Source of the DNA: Dysidea avara
Lineage: Eukaryota > Porifera > Demospongiae > Dictyoceratida > Dysideidae
Length of the DNA stretch: 64,000 nucleotides
Assembly (NCBI RefSeq): GCF_963678975.1
Contig: NC_089273.1
Coordinates: 24,074,356-24,138,355 of the forward strand
Direction: 5' to 3'
Shown in pieces: positions 38,601 to 63,464 of this stretch. Each line of letters begins with the position of its first letter. The first letter of the stretch is position 1. The notes beneath the pieces were generated by a model. It was given only the letters and a program-made list of their open reading frames with translations, did no database searches and had not been told where the DNA came from. Position numbers and translations under genes: made by a program.

Positions 38601-41600
38601 GATATGATACAATTTGACTCGTTATATTGAGTGACATGCCTGATGGGGCATTTAATTGTGGGTTTGGGGTAAATTTACAGGTTAGGCTAGGCTTAGCATA
38701 ATGCTAAGTTTTGGCTAGTCGACAGTTACTAAATGAATGATCAGTGAAATAATTGTTTCGGCAAAATGTGGATGTGTATTTCTACCCACCACATTTCAGC
38801 CATTGAGCATACCACAGAACAAAACAAAGAGGACAACTAGATTTAAATAGGCGAGTAACTTATAGTCCCAACTGTCCTAATAGCAAAGTTAGTATATACT
38901 GTAGGTTTAATGTAGTATAAAACATAAAACTTTTTAAAAAAAACCAGATCCCACAATCGCAATTTTTCTGGTGCTGTATGTGAAGCATAATGACGTATGA
39001 ATAACATTCTAATGGCTATTAGCCCATGCTAGTAAAACTGCTATTGATCATCAGATACTGATATATAAAAGGAAAAAGGTGAGTGCACTGTAGTTCTTTA
39101 ACCTACCAGGTGAGTGTGCCTATATACATCGAATCACTTAGATAACAACTGCGTCAGGTTTTACTGATATATACACCCTTACCCCTCGGGCCTGCAGCCC
39201 TCATGCTTTAGGTGTTATATATCAGCTAAATCCCTTGCAACCATGGTATTATTATTAAATAACTCATGGTTGCAGTGATTGAAAATTATGGTATAATCAT
39301 CCATGCTGTTTTCCATAAACATCTACTAACTGTATAATCCATACATCACTCTTGTTACTATAGTTATGGAACAAACAACAAAATCAGATACTTTGATCCT
39401 TGCACTCAAACTGCAATACAAATAATGCTGAAATGTTGCATTTAGGCATTGCTTGTATGCCACATTATTAATATGTGCTATCTCTTTATTTTATAGTTCC
39501 ATGTCCAGAAATCTCTCTTTCTCCAAGCCGTAGCATTATCTTAGCTGAACAGTCTGCAACTTTTACTTGTCAGGCATTCAGTTTTGGATCAATAAATTAC
39601 ATCTGGGAGAGAGATGGCAACCAGATACCAAGCAAAGCTGTTATTGATGTATGCAGTTCAACACTCACTGTACCAAATGGTAGTCAGTTTGATGAAGGAC
39701 TCTACTGCTGTTTGGCTACTAATGACTGTGGAACAGTCAAAGAGTGTGCAATGTTGTCTGTTACTGGTATGTTTGCTGCACTGTGTCTTGTGTGGCAATT
39801 ATTGTGTAACCAGTTACCAAAAATAGAACTCAGCAGGTTTATAAAATGACATCTGTGCTATATATGTATCGAGTATGCATCTTCACAATTAATCAGGCAC
39901 ACATCCACAGCACTGACCTGTAGGTCAGCTGTGAGTGTGTGGATCATTCTTTAACGTATGATAGTTACTCACTGTCTTAGAGCTCTGTCTTGTTTGGGAT
40001 TATAATAATAATGTGTTGTTCATTTACCAGCTACACCGATCATCACCTTACAACCACAAGGGACCACTGTATATGTTGGTACTAAGACGGTTACAATGAG
40101 CTGTTCAGCTGTTGGACATGGAACAATCAAGTACCAATGGGAGAGATACTTGATCAATACTAATGAATGGACAACTTTACCAACTGACCAACAGTCTGAC
40201 AATGCCAGTATATCAAGTTATAAAATTGAAAATTTAAACAAAGACAATGATGGAGTTTATCGTTGTGGAGCTAGTAACATTGATGGAATCAGTTACTCTA
40301 TGAATACAACTATCACTGTGTATGGTAAGGATCATATTTGCTGTTATATGAATACATATTGTATATACATATTTACTGAGGCTATTCACAATACAAATAG
40401 TGAATTATCAATGTTTAATGAGAATATTATATAACATGACTACTTCAAGTGTACGTAAATAATGCCATTCTCTCTTCTGAAGTCGTGTGCATGACTACAA
40501 TCCTATTCTGCTCATCATTTGAGCATTTTAAATTAAATTTACTGTATACATATATACGCATGTAAGTAAGCATCATTCAAAGTTGAGATTATTCCACTGG
40601 GGGAACATGTGGTGAGCTGGCAAGGATGCTGGAACCAGTATGACAATGAGAAGTTTTATATTTTATGAATTAGTTACAGAGTTACAAAATTATTACTTCA
40701 GCAAGCTGTTGTAAGTGTAGTATGCTATCCTTCCAGTTCTATAATATTTGTTTGCTCAAACTTGTTACTAGTAATACAAATATGTATAATGTTATATTAA
40801 TACTGTTATACTATCACATCCGTCTTTTAAATTTGCATATTAATAGGTCCACCATCAATCACCTCACCTACTACTGAAATAGATATCATAGAAGGTCATG
40901 AGCTGATACTAACATGTGCAGCTACTAATGATATTAAATCTCCCTTCAATGCTGACATATCATGGTATGGCTCTCAAGGAAAAGTCATTGAAGAAAATAA
41001 AAATATTGAAATATCTGCAATAAAAATTGAAAATGTACTGACATCAGCATTGAAATTCAAGTCAGTTAATCACACATTAACTGGAGTAAGCAAATGCAAG
41101 GCTTCCAATCATCCAATGTCTTCAAGTGAATTTAATTTCACAATAACAGTTGAATGTACGTAAGCTGTAATATGCAATTTAATGCTGTATTAAATAATAT
41201 CACTCTTTGTAGATGCACCAAGAGTCTATGTATCACCATCCAGCCCCTTTACCATCAAGCTTGGTCCAAAGTTTCTGTTACATTGCTCAGCAGAGGGAAG
41301 GCCTTCACCTACACTTCAATGGTATAAAAATGGACAGCCTTACACTACAGCAACTACATTATCAGTACAACAAATATTTGTGCCAAGATCATCACCTTCA
41401 GATAGTGCTCTGTATCAGTGTGTTGCTGTTAACAAAATTGGAGGAAAAATTAAATCAAATAATGCTAGCATTGATTTTCGAGGTTAGAGATGATTATACC
41501 GTTCATAGTAAATTTCTATTATGCAATTATTTGTTGTCTTACGTAGTTATTGTACCAACTGAAGGACCATGTGCTACAAACAATGGAGGATGTGATCAAA

Positions 41601-43835
41601 TTTGTACTGATGAGTCTGGAATTGTGCAGTGCTACTGTGAAGCTGGATACTTCAGTATTGCATTCTTGCCTACGAAATGTTTTGGTGAGTCACATCATGA
41701 TCAGCAGAAGTAATAAACCTCTCACCATTACATTAAATGCACATTAAAATTACATCAACACAGCTAGAACAGGGTGTAATGCTACTGTATATAGCTACTG
41801 TATAACTTGTAAAAAGCACTTTGTATATGTATGTGAAGAGTGAGTATATAAACAAGTTTCTCTGAGAGTAATATACATTTATGTGTAGAATATCCGTAGC
41901 TAGTGTAATTCAGAATTTTGTTTAAACACAACCCTAGATATAGTTCTACATGTATGGTTGCATTTAGTACTTGTAGTGCATTTGACAAATGTGTCTGTAT
42001 TGTGTGTTACTACAGAGGTGGATGAGTGTCTTTACAAACTGGATAAGTGTGAAGCTAGCTGTATCAACACTCCAGGAAGTTACAAGTGTTCTTGCCCATA
42101 TGGCCAAGTACTAGCATCAGATGGTTATGGTTGTATACAATGTGCTAATGATACATCAGGAACTAATTATACAGAAATTCAACCACCTAGAGTTATTGAT
42201 GCAAATGAGAATGTATGGCATGTGGCAATATGTGGTACTAACTCCACTACATGTTCAGGCAGTTTAATCAATGATAACTTTGTGATCACATCTGCTAGTT
42301 GTGTGTGTGATCAAGTAACATTCCCTCAATCAGTGATGGTGAAGATGAACAAAAAGTTTGGCTGTCAAACTCAGGAACTTGATTCTATTGATTACAATGT
42401 TATACAAATAATTTGTCACCCAATGTATAATGACACTACTTTAGCATACAATGTTGCCTTATTGAAATTGGGTAGAATTGTTGACACCAGCATCTTTAAA
42501 CCAGTTTGTCTTCCAACAGATCGGGACAAAGGCATTACCTCCATCAGCAGATTTTCTGGTGTGCACGGATATGAAAACTTTGATTATGTAGGATCAAGTA
42601 TTGGCCATAGTGACATCATTACTCCTGATGTTACTGAGGAACTGTATATACAAGTTACTGAAATCGTATCCAACAACAAGTGCAGCACTGCATATGGTTA
42701 TGTAGTAGTTGTTGATAATAAAATGATGTGCACAAGTAAGTATGATATGAGTGATTGTGTACAGAACTACAGATGTAACTGTCTTAGCCAATTACTATAC
42801 TTCTCTTTCTGGTAACCAATTCACTGTATCTCCATGAGTGGTTAGCTATTGTATACTCATGCACTTTCCTTTTATGCTGGAAATAAAGAGTGATCGGAGA
42901 TTCCTTAGGTTTTTCAGATACCCTATTAGGCATCACAGGTCATTGATATGACCACAAAGCTTATTCTGGGTGAATATTGCTGCAATACAACATGGAAGAG
43001 TTACTTGATATAGATACCAATGCATCATGGAAGTGTATCGGCTATGCATATTCAATCATCTAACTCTGCTTTTATCTCAATCTGTACTTATGCTCCAAAA
43101 TCTCCTAATTAATTATTCTTGCAATTATTTCTATTATTCTCAAAGTTAATCTTGTGTTACTTATTATCCTAAAAATTATTCCTGAAATTTGTGTGAAATA
43201 TAAGCATACTAGTTAAGATTTTACTGCTATAGTTGACTGCTCTATTAGAGTGAATGACTGCTCTATTAGAGTATCTTGATCTTCTTAACTGTTTTTATCC
43301 ATGTGCTGTTTCAGCAATGATTTTTGTGTTACATTACAAGAAAATCTGATAATTATTTCTTGAACTCATCCTGCAATTCTTTCAAAAAATTATTCACAAA
43401 ATGATTCCAACATAATATACACAAATCTGTATACTGTATACATGAAAAATGTCTTGTGGCCTTAATATTGGCTATAGGTGGGAATGTCTGAAAAGCCTGT
43501 GAATTTATGACCATGTGGTTATCAATGTATGCATGCATGTACTGTATTCCATAGGCATTAACTATTATGCCATGATGAATACCTCACCCACTACATCAAC
43601 ATGACATTATCTGTACACTTATACAGGTTCTGGCAACTACACAAATTGTTGGGGTAAGAGTGGATCACCAGTTGTGACTAGCAGTGAAGTAGCTGATCAT
43701 GTGATACTAGCTGGAATTGCTAACTACAGAGAAAGAAAAGAACAAAACATGTGTTTATCCAGTGTACCATACGGTGTACATACCAAAATGGATGATGGTC
43801 TTCAAGAATGGATTGGTGATCATGTGATTGCCTGA
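26531..43835 (+). CDS. Secreted EMI - 9 x Ig - 2 x EGF - trypsin-like (pseudoprotease) protein, 15 exons
   Basis: Exons: 26531-26607, 27113-27232, 28459-28559, 29265-29522, 34001-34276, 34574-34870, 35864-36136, 37173-37463, 39497-39766, 40031-40324, 40847-41155, 41213-41482, 41547-41684, 42016-42735, 43627-43835. All have GT/AG borders. The sum is 3,903 nt (1,300 residues) without a stop. Exon 1 is a signal peptide (MIRLELQLIFVTVLCFAYLH). Exons 2-3 form a Cys/Tyr/Arg-rich EMI domain. Exons 4-12 are nine Ig domains, one per phase-1 exon. Exon 13 is an EGF-like module and exon 14 starts with a calcium-binding-type EGF. Exons 14-15 encode a trypsin-fold domain without His57 and Asp102. No transmembrane segment follows, so the product should be secreted. 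The architecture suggests extracellular matrix, adhesion or immune recognition, but I know no named orthologue. Large introns carry hAT, LINE and foldback insertions. Confidence 0.87.
27113..28559 (+). CDS. Exons 2-3: EMI-like domain
   Basis: Exons 27113-27232 and 28459-28559 join in phase 2. The residues show the EMI pattern: an early Cys (VCYSSSSYYARKS), CGWLNSRRC, then TRYRTIYYTAYDRVLKY with spaced Tyr/Arg, and CCSGYYG near the end with a last Cys in NCKG. EMI domains occur at the N-terminus of multimerising matrix proteins (known), so this part may mediate oligomerisation (inferred). Confidence 0.72.
27426..27947. mobile_element. hAT non-autonomous element (522 bp), perfect 8-bp target duplication
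   Basis: Terminal CAGTGTTGGGAGTAACGCG and, inverted, CAGTGTTGGGCAAGTTAC; flanks gttgtgtc at 27418-27425 and 27948-27955. The interior is AT-rich with repeated 'gtaatatta'/'aagtaac' words. Located in intron 2 of the EMI-Ig gene. Confidence 0.92.
29265..41482 (+). CDS. Exons 4-12: array of nine Ig domains
   Basis: Nine exons of 258-309 nt, each phase 1 at both ends and each one Ig domain: core Trp (YQWYRNG, YAWERL, IDWYNK, YQWHKK, VVWTKP, YIWERDG, YQWERY, ISWYGS, LQWYKNG) and a C-terminal Cys in D.G.Y.C context (VGTYHCTV, AGKYRCRV, GGYFCSV, AGEYQCLL, SGSYCCAV, EGLYCCLA, DGVYRCGA, VSKCKA, SALYQCVA). Eight keep the first Cys; the first domain has Tyr/Val there. Exon 11 (40847-41155) contains no ATG-led long frame but fits by splice sites and phase. 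Confidence 0.9.
29629..29702. repeat. (CA)n microsatellite
   Basis: Interrupted CA array in intron 4 of the EMI-Ig gene. It creates spurious Cys/Val and Thr/His frames on the two strands. Confidence 0.95.
30230..30412 (+). mobile_element. tRNA-derived SINE with LINE-type tail
   Basis: A pol III B-box (gttcgaggc, 30252-30260) follows 'ggatggctaca'. The 3' half reads 'gtcctacagacattcagcac', ttgtgctgtaaag, then AAATA repeats, the same tail as at 17431-17490. SINEs commonly borrow the 3' tail of the LINE that mobilises them. Confidence 0.6.
31603..33094 (-). mobile_element. Foldback family A, copy 2 (with nested hAT insertion)
   Basis: Inverted relative to copy 1. It starts with 'agtagggaccacaaaggagt' and has the subrepeat body (31830-32760), then the 292-bp palindrome 32803-33094 (arms caagtatttc... 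and complement; core 'tactgaaacaagctggagta'). It is interrupted at 32214-32585 by a hAT element. A short frame at 31813-32013 is not a gene. Lies in intron 4 of the EMI-Ig gene. Confidence 0.8.
32214..32585. mobile_element. hAT non-autonomous element (372 bp) nested in foldback family A
   Basis: Ends TAGGGATGCCATGAC and, inverted, TAAGGATGCCAAGATAG; target duplication cgtggcac at 32206-32213 and 32586-32593. The inside is made of 'atgtcatgacata'-type inverted words. The corresponding uninterrupted site is seen in copy 1 at about 18120-18150. Confidence 0.9.
33561..33631 (+). repeat. tRNA-like sequence / SINE head
   Basis: A 71-nt stretch has an A-box-like 'tggtaagagacacc' and a perfect T-arm 'cagtggttcaattcccactg' with B-box gttcaattc. 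The acceptor and anticodon stems pair poorly, so it is a tRNA-derived repeat or relic rather than a working tRNA gene. Confidence 0.55.
37540..37880 (+). pseudogene. CR1/L2-like LINE reverse-transcriptase fragment
   Basis: The plus strand reads RTYSTYSIVSKNLLYVTLVQ, then LTYCSQLWRP, LEKVQRREMKYILNSYHSP, the conserved thumb region of CR1/L2-type reverse transcriptases, with in-frame stops near 37677 and 37788. It lies in the intron after exon 8 of the EMI-Ig gene. Confidence 0.7.
37880..39480. other. Intron between exons 8 and 9 of the EMI-Ig gene
   Basis: Apart from the LINE fragment just upstream, it holds repeat-like DNA, including a short palindrome-flanked segment near 39160-39227 ('tgatatatacaccc' ... 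'ggtgttatatatca'). No gene seen. Confidence 0.5.
41547..42140 (+). CDS. Exon 13 and start of exon 14: two EGF-like domains
   Basis: Exon 13 (41547-41684) has six Cys in CATNNGGCDQICTD...VQCYCEAGYF...KC. Exon 14 opens with EVDECLYKLDKCEASC...NTPGSYKCSCPYG, the calcium-binding EGF signature with the first Asp replaced by Glu. Confidence 0.85.
42141..43835 (+). CDS. Exons 14-15: trypsin-like domain with lost catalytic residues
   Basis: The S1 fold is recognisable from CSGSLINDNFVITSASC, YNVALLKLGRI, FKPVCLPTD and WGKSGSPVV. Compared with the family, the His-bearing TAAHC reads TSASC, the Asp of D(I/V)ALLKL reads Asn, and the GDSGGP serine motif reads GKSGSP, so only Ser remains. The Asp next to the Ser, needed for zymogen activation, is Lys. 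Known parallels are haptoglobin and protein Z, which bind partners without cleaving. It ends at TGA 43833-43835. Confidence 0.83.
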
Positions 43836-44960
43836 TCCATGGTAACTAAGAACTGTGGCTGATTACCAGTAGTGATCTGTATATCAATCTTTAGAATTTA
43901 GCTCTCAACATTATAGCTTTCTTTATGCATGTATTTGTGACATAATACTTGAATTTTGTATTGTAGTTGAAAGTTTTTTTGCACAACACTGACTGTCTAT
44001 AGTTCTGTATATAGTAACCTTTGAAATTAGCCACAGACAATACAATTCACTTTTTTCATAACTCATAAATTCATAACATCTGACGAATTTAACCATTTTA
44101 CATGGTGTCATATACTTATTTGGATAAGTGGAGACTACAGGAGGAAGTTATTAGAAACAATGTAAGAACGTATAGTTGCTCTGTCTGTACCCATGAGCTT
44201 GAGTCTACAGTTTTTAATACTGTAAGAGATAGAGACCATCATTTTATTGATGAAAATTGAGTGTTACAACAACAATAATGTGAGGTGAGTCCTCAGACAC
44301 ACACTGCCACTCACAGGGCAATGCTCCAAGAGTGGGTGTGGCAAGGGAAAATTTACAAAAATATAATATTATATACGTATAATTAATCAAGTGTCAACAT
44401 TCAAGAGTCCATTCAGAGTAATCCTTAGCCAAAATATTCTTCTGGAAGTGGAGATAGATATTGAAGCTGCCAAGTCAAAAATTCTCCTGCAGCTTGACTT
44501 AGATATCATGGTGGTCTCATCAACAAAAATTGATACAGTTTTGAAGGGATGATGAAGAAGGTGATAGGTAGTGACCTAATACACTTAGTTCAATTGTACA
44601 TGTGCTGTAAAAACAACGAACTCCCAGTCGATAAAATCCAGACTGTATTTCTTGGTATTCCTTTTCCCTTGTTTACGTTCCCTTGCAGACTCAAGGTTTT
44701 GAACCAAGTCAAATGGACAAGTTAGCTCCAGCATAGCCATTGATTTGTTGCTCTTGTTGAAAATAACTAACCATATTTGTAAATTAGCACTCCCTATACG
44801 GAATAAGATTTTGCAAATTGAATCTACTTTTAATAATAGTGTACATTGTACATATCAAATTTAGCCACAAACTGTACAGGTTTGAGATACAGGAATCTTT
44901 AGTTCATAATGAACATGTGTGTTTTGATATGTTGATATAGGTACAGAAAGTGTGATGTGT

Positions 44961-44991
<31 letters not shown>

Positions 44992-47457
44992 GGGGGAGTA
45001 AAAGTATGCATGAGGTGGTTAGAACATTTTCAGTGTTTACGCGTATAGTAATTTCTATTGTATTATTAGGTAGCAAAAAAATTGATCTTGCATAATTCAG
45101 TAGCTGTTAATAAAATTAATGTGAAGCTGTAACAAGTACAATAATAACTAGTAATGTGCATACTGTGTGTGTTGTGTGCGTTCATTAAATCTGGTAACTG
45201 CATCTCATAATAAAATCATTCAAAATTTAACTCATATGCTGTGGACAAGATGTGCAAAACATTCAGAAAAATGCTAACAATTATTACCAAGCCATATTGT
45301 ATGTACTCTAAATCCTTCTCTGTAAAACTAAACAGTCATTAACTCTATAGAAAAGCAGTCAATTGCAACTAACTAAACTTGATATAACTAACAGAACACG
45401 TAACTACATGTTAAATATTAAAACTTTAAAGTAAAAATTAATGAAGAAAGAAGTTAGTGTATGTGACCTGATTTTGGAAAACTTATGATGTCATAAAGCA
45501 TTCTGGCCAATTTACTGTCTAATACATTACAAACTATGTTCTGCAGGTAATTGAGTGTGCCAAATGGTGACAAATCACTTTGTCTTTGTTGACAAATAAT
45601 TCCAATCTACTATAATATAAAAAAGAGTTCTAATAGTTAAATCAAGTGGTTCTTAGTACTTTAATTCAATTAAATTATGTGACCAGGCCTACGAAAATAG
45701 GACATGTGGGCACATAATTTTTGGCTACTTTTTCAAACTTATTCTTTTGAATCATTCAAGATTATCAATTAAGAGTGCACCAGAATAATTTTCAATATAA
45801 TGCCAGAAATCATTATTCTAGCATTTTAAAAGAATTATTAAAGATTTCATGAATGAATGATCAATATACTCTAATAGAATAGTCACCTATATTTACTCTA
45901 ATAAAGCAATCAATTCCTTTTTTGCATACTACTCTATTAAACAATTAAATATCTTGTTTTTGAAATAATTGATTTTAAAAAGCAGTTAATTCTACATTTC
46001 TATTTCAATTTATTGGAATAATTTTGAGAATAATGCATACATAATGCAAGCTTTTTCAGGAAGAATCAACATAACACACACAATTCAAATATCAATAAGA
46101 TTGTGATACTCTAATAGAGCAGTCATCTACTCTGAAGACAAGTACTAATACACTCTAATAAAACAGTCAGTTCAAGATAGTATAATTATTTAATTAATCA
46201 GGGGCGGATCCAGAGTTCGGAGAAAGGGGGGCACCTTGCTGAAAAAGTTAAAGAGCAAAAAAAAAAAAAGGTCACAGCAATACTAGCTAGTTATCCTTTG
46301 CCAAATATAATTATGATGTTATCATGAATGCAATAAAATCCTTATTTATAGCTTCATAGGTAAGCTACACCATCTCATGGACACTGTGACTGCTTTATTA
46401 GAGTAATTGACTGCTCTATTAGAGTATCTTGATCTTGTATGCAATTTTTTTGAAGGGGGGGGGAGACATCCGCCACTGTTATCCAGACTTAGTCTTCCTG
46501 TATGCAAAAATATTTGATACCGTGCTTTGCTGAATAATCACAAAAGACCATCTCATCTCTATTTGTGCTTCGTTACTTCCATACACATTCTGAATTGTTT
46601 ATGTATGTGAGCATGTGGGCACAGGGTGCTGAGTGCAATCCTTCTAAACTAAATCATACGTACCTGAGCCATTGAAGGAAGCAAACTTTAGTTGCTCATA
46701 TATATCAGGAGACATGCACATTTACAACTTCACATTGCCTAATACAACAAAAAATATACAAGGTACAACTAAGTACATAATATTTGTGTTGTCATTTCAG
46801 TGCTGTTTCCAGTTAATTTGTCTAGTGGATCACTTCATAGTTGGCATCACCGTAGCTGAAGGCATCTGTCCAGCATCCTCCTTCCTCCATAAGCTAGTAA
46901 TGGTCTTCAGTTGAGTGTAGAATTGTATACCCTATAGTGATGGACTAATGGTGATAAGATGCATACTGTAATTTGCTTCTTTTTTTTGCAAAGAATTTTC
47001 ATTTTTTTTTTCAAAAATATTTTTTTCACACGATTTGCATGAATGACTGCTTATTAGAGCATTTCTATCTTTTGTAAAATTTTTGTGTAGATAATTTTAG
47101 CACAGAAAATTACTTTACAACGAAAAAAGTAGTGAATTGTGGTAGTAAACGTATGTGTTTGAAGTGAATATCCAGTGAGATTATAGCCACTAAAATAATT
47201 ATCAAATATAAACCAAATGTAGCTGCAGAACATGTTGTCCTTGGCTTTGAGAGTCATGTCAATGACTAAGAAGTATTATTGCTGGATACCAGTACACTCT
47301 TTAGAGCTAACAATCAGTGCAAGCAAATCCTTGAGTTACGTAGTAACCCACAAGTGGACTGTACAATGAACCAAAAGAAGTTGTGGAACCCAAATTCACA
47401 AATCATTTGTACACACACACACAGCAGACACACACACAAATGTACACAACACTTAAC
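43836..47457. other. Intergenic DNA between the EMI-Ig gene and ALDH6A1
   Basis: No gene recognised. It includes the GT/poly-G tract at 44955-44996, several copies of the 'ctctattagag' motif (45850-46450), and a segment bounded by 'caggggcggatccag' (46199) and 'atccgccactg' (46468-46478) that resembles hAT ends but has no matching flanks. The terminal ALDH6A1 exon should lie here; I could not find it. Confidence 0.55.
44955..44996. repeat. (GT)n followed by poly-G
   Basis: About 10 GT units run directly into about 22 G. Length uncertain in assembly. Confidence 0.9.
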
Positions 47458-61798
<14,341 letters not shown>

Positions 61799-61799
61799 C

Positions 61800-63330
61800 T
61801 GCAGCAAAGAAGACATTATGCACTACAAAATGATCAGTTTTGTACATTTAATACTATGAAGGTAATAAATCACTAAGGTGCATTGGTACCTTGAGCATAA
61901 AAGATGAAATTGTTAAGGGAAGGACGTAACTATTTTGGCTTAGTGTGGTGCCCCCCCCCCGTGAGACTAATTGGGCTGCCGTTCATGAGCACTCCCAGAT
62001 AAGCTGCGTCATTGTGATATTGAGCAACTGCTATGCATGATATGAAAGCAACTTTCGTAGCAATGTTGTGACTTGCCATGCAACACTCGCCCATATGGAA
62101 CCAACTGAAAAAGAAATCAAGGGTACGTGCAACCCTCCCAAAGATAAAGACAGTACTAGTGTTGGCAGCTTTGTACAAAGGGTGGAGCAACAGCTACTTT
62201 TCCACTGATCTCCAGTTTCATTTTTTCCCCAGTGATTTTCATTGGTAGCTACTAGTTGTTGTGCAATTGCTTTTTAGCTGTTAAGTTAACTACTGCTTAC
62301 ACTATGGAGGATAGCATCCCTGGTGATGTTCCTGTTACCACAGAATCCACAGATACAGCTTCTACCATGAAGGGTAGCAAAATAGCTCCTCAATATTTCA
62401 TCAAATGCAAGAATAACAACTCCAAGAAATGGGATGGCAAGATTTTAAGCATAGATGAGGAGATCCAGTTATATTATGAAATAGATACAAGCCAAAAGAG
62501 TACCTGTCTAGGTCAACTGTAAAAGACTATACATGTAATACTACTATTATCTATGGGGTGATATTTTACTAGTTTCGCATGGCTACCAGGAATTCAAGAG
62601 CCTAAAATGCTTTTTTTCTAATAAAAATTCCTACCCTGATTTAGCACATTAAAATTTTATACACAGACATACAACACATTGTTACTAAAAATTGAGTGAT
62701 TTGTAGATTTTGAGGTGGATCCTAATGACATAAAAAGGCTAATCTAACAACAAGGAGTTATGCTGCAGCATAAAAGGAAATACGATAAACATCCTTTCAA
62801 CTACATTCCAGCAAATTCAGCGGCCAAACAACACTACTACTACTTCAGGAAGTTGCAACAACCAGTACTACGGTCACTACTCCTGTATTCCAGCAGCCAG
62901 TTACTATGACCAGTACTCAATAACAGACCCACCTGCAGTTACCACCTCCAGTACTGCATACCAACAGATGGTTACTGCTGGCACTATTTCCATCTTCCAA
63001 CAGGCAGTTACCGTGACCATCACTTCTCAACACCAACAGTTACTGGTACAGAACTGGTACTATTCCTGTCTTCCGGTAGCCAGTGGATGTTACTACTAAT
63101 TATTTCATCCAGACTCCAAGCCTAAGTGAGCAAATTAGTTCTATACACTGAAGAACTCACTGATAATGTGGAATTTCTGTTGTCAGAATCAGTAGGAGAG
63201 AATAGGACCATGCCAGCAGTACCTTTACCAATTCCTCCTCTTCAAAGATCATTTCTGCAACCCATACACTCAAGGTCAAGGTGTAGAGAAGACTTGAGCA
63301 ACATTCCCTTGTAAACCATAGCACAAACTG
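61800..63330. other. ALDH6A1 intron, repeat-like
   Basis: A short plus frame 62256-62522 (SKIAPQYFIKCKNNNSKKW) is unrecognised. Positions 62820-63090 hold degenerate tandem text ('cagccagttactatgaccag' and variants). No upstream ALDH6A1 exon was recognised here. Confidence 0.5.
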
Positions 63331-63331
63331 T

Positions 63332-63402
63332 TGAAGTGGTAGAACGCCTGACTAGTGTGTAGGAGGTGGTGGGTTAGAATTCATGTGTTGGCAATTGTTG
63401 TT
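63332..63402 (+). repeat. tRNA-Thr-like SINE head
   Basis: 'gaagtggtagaacgcctgac' (A-box), an anticodon-arm-like 'actagtgtgtaggaggt', and a degraded B-box 'gggttagaattc', followed by a T-rich run. It reads like a decayed threonine tRNA ancestor. Confidence 0.55.
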
Positions 63403-63464
63403 TTTTTCTGTTCTAAACAGCACCTTTTTGTGCACACCTTTTTAAAACTCAACTATTAGCTGAC

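Noticed and set aside
41213-41713. A 166-residue plus-strand frame starting MHQES
   Set aside because: It is the wrong frame over the ninth Ig exon. The real frame enters in phase 1 at 41213 and gives a clear Ig domain.
46199-46478. Possible hAT element with CAGGGGCGGATCC / CAGTGGCGGAT ends
   Set aside because: The ends look right but the flanking octamers (taattaat and ttatccag) do not match, so I do not call a complete insertion.
46672-46790. A possible exon (SCSYISGDMHIYNFTLPNTTKN) before a GTACAA donor
   Set aside because: No partner exon, no recognised domain and a weak acceptor; not enough to call a gene.
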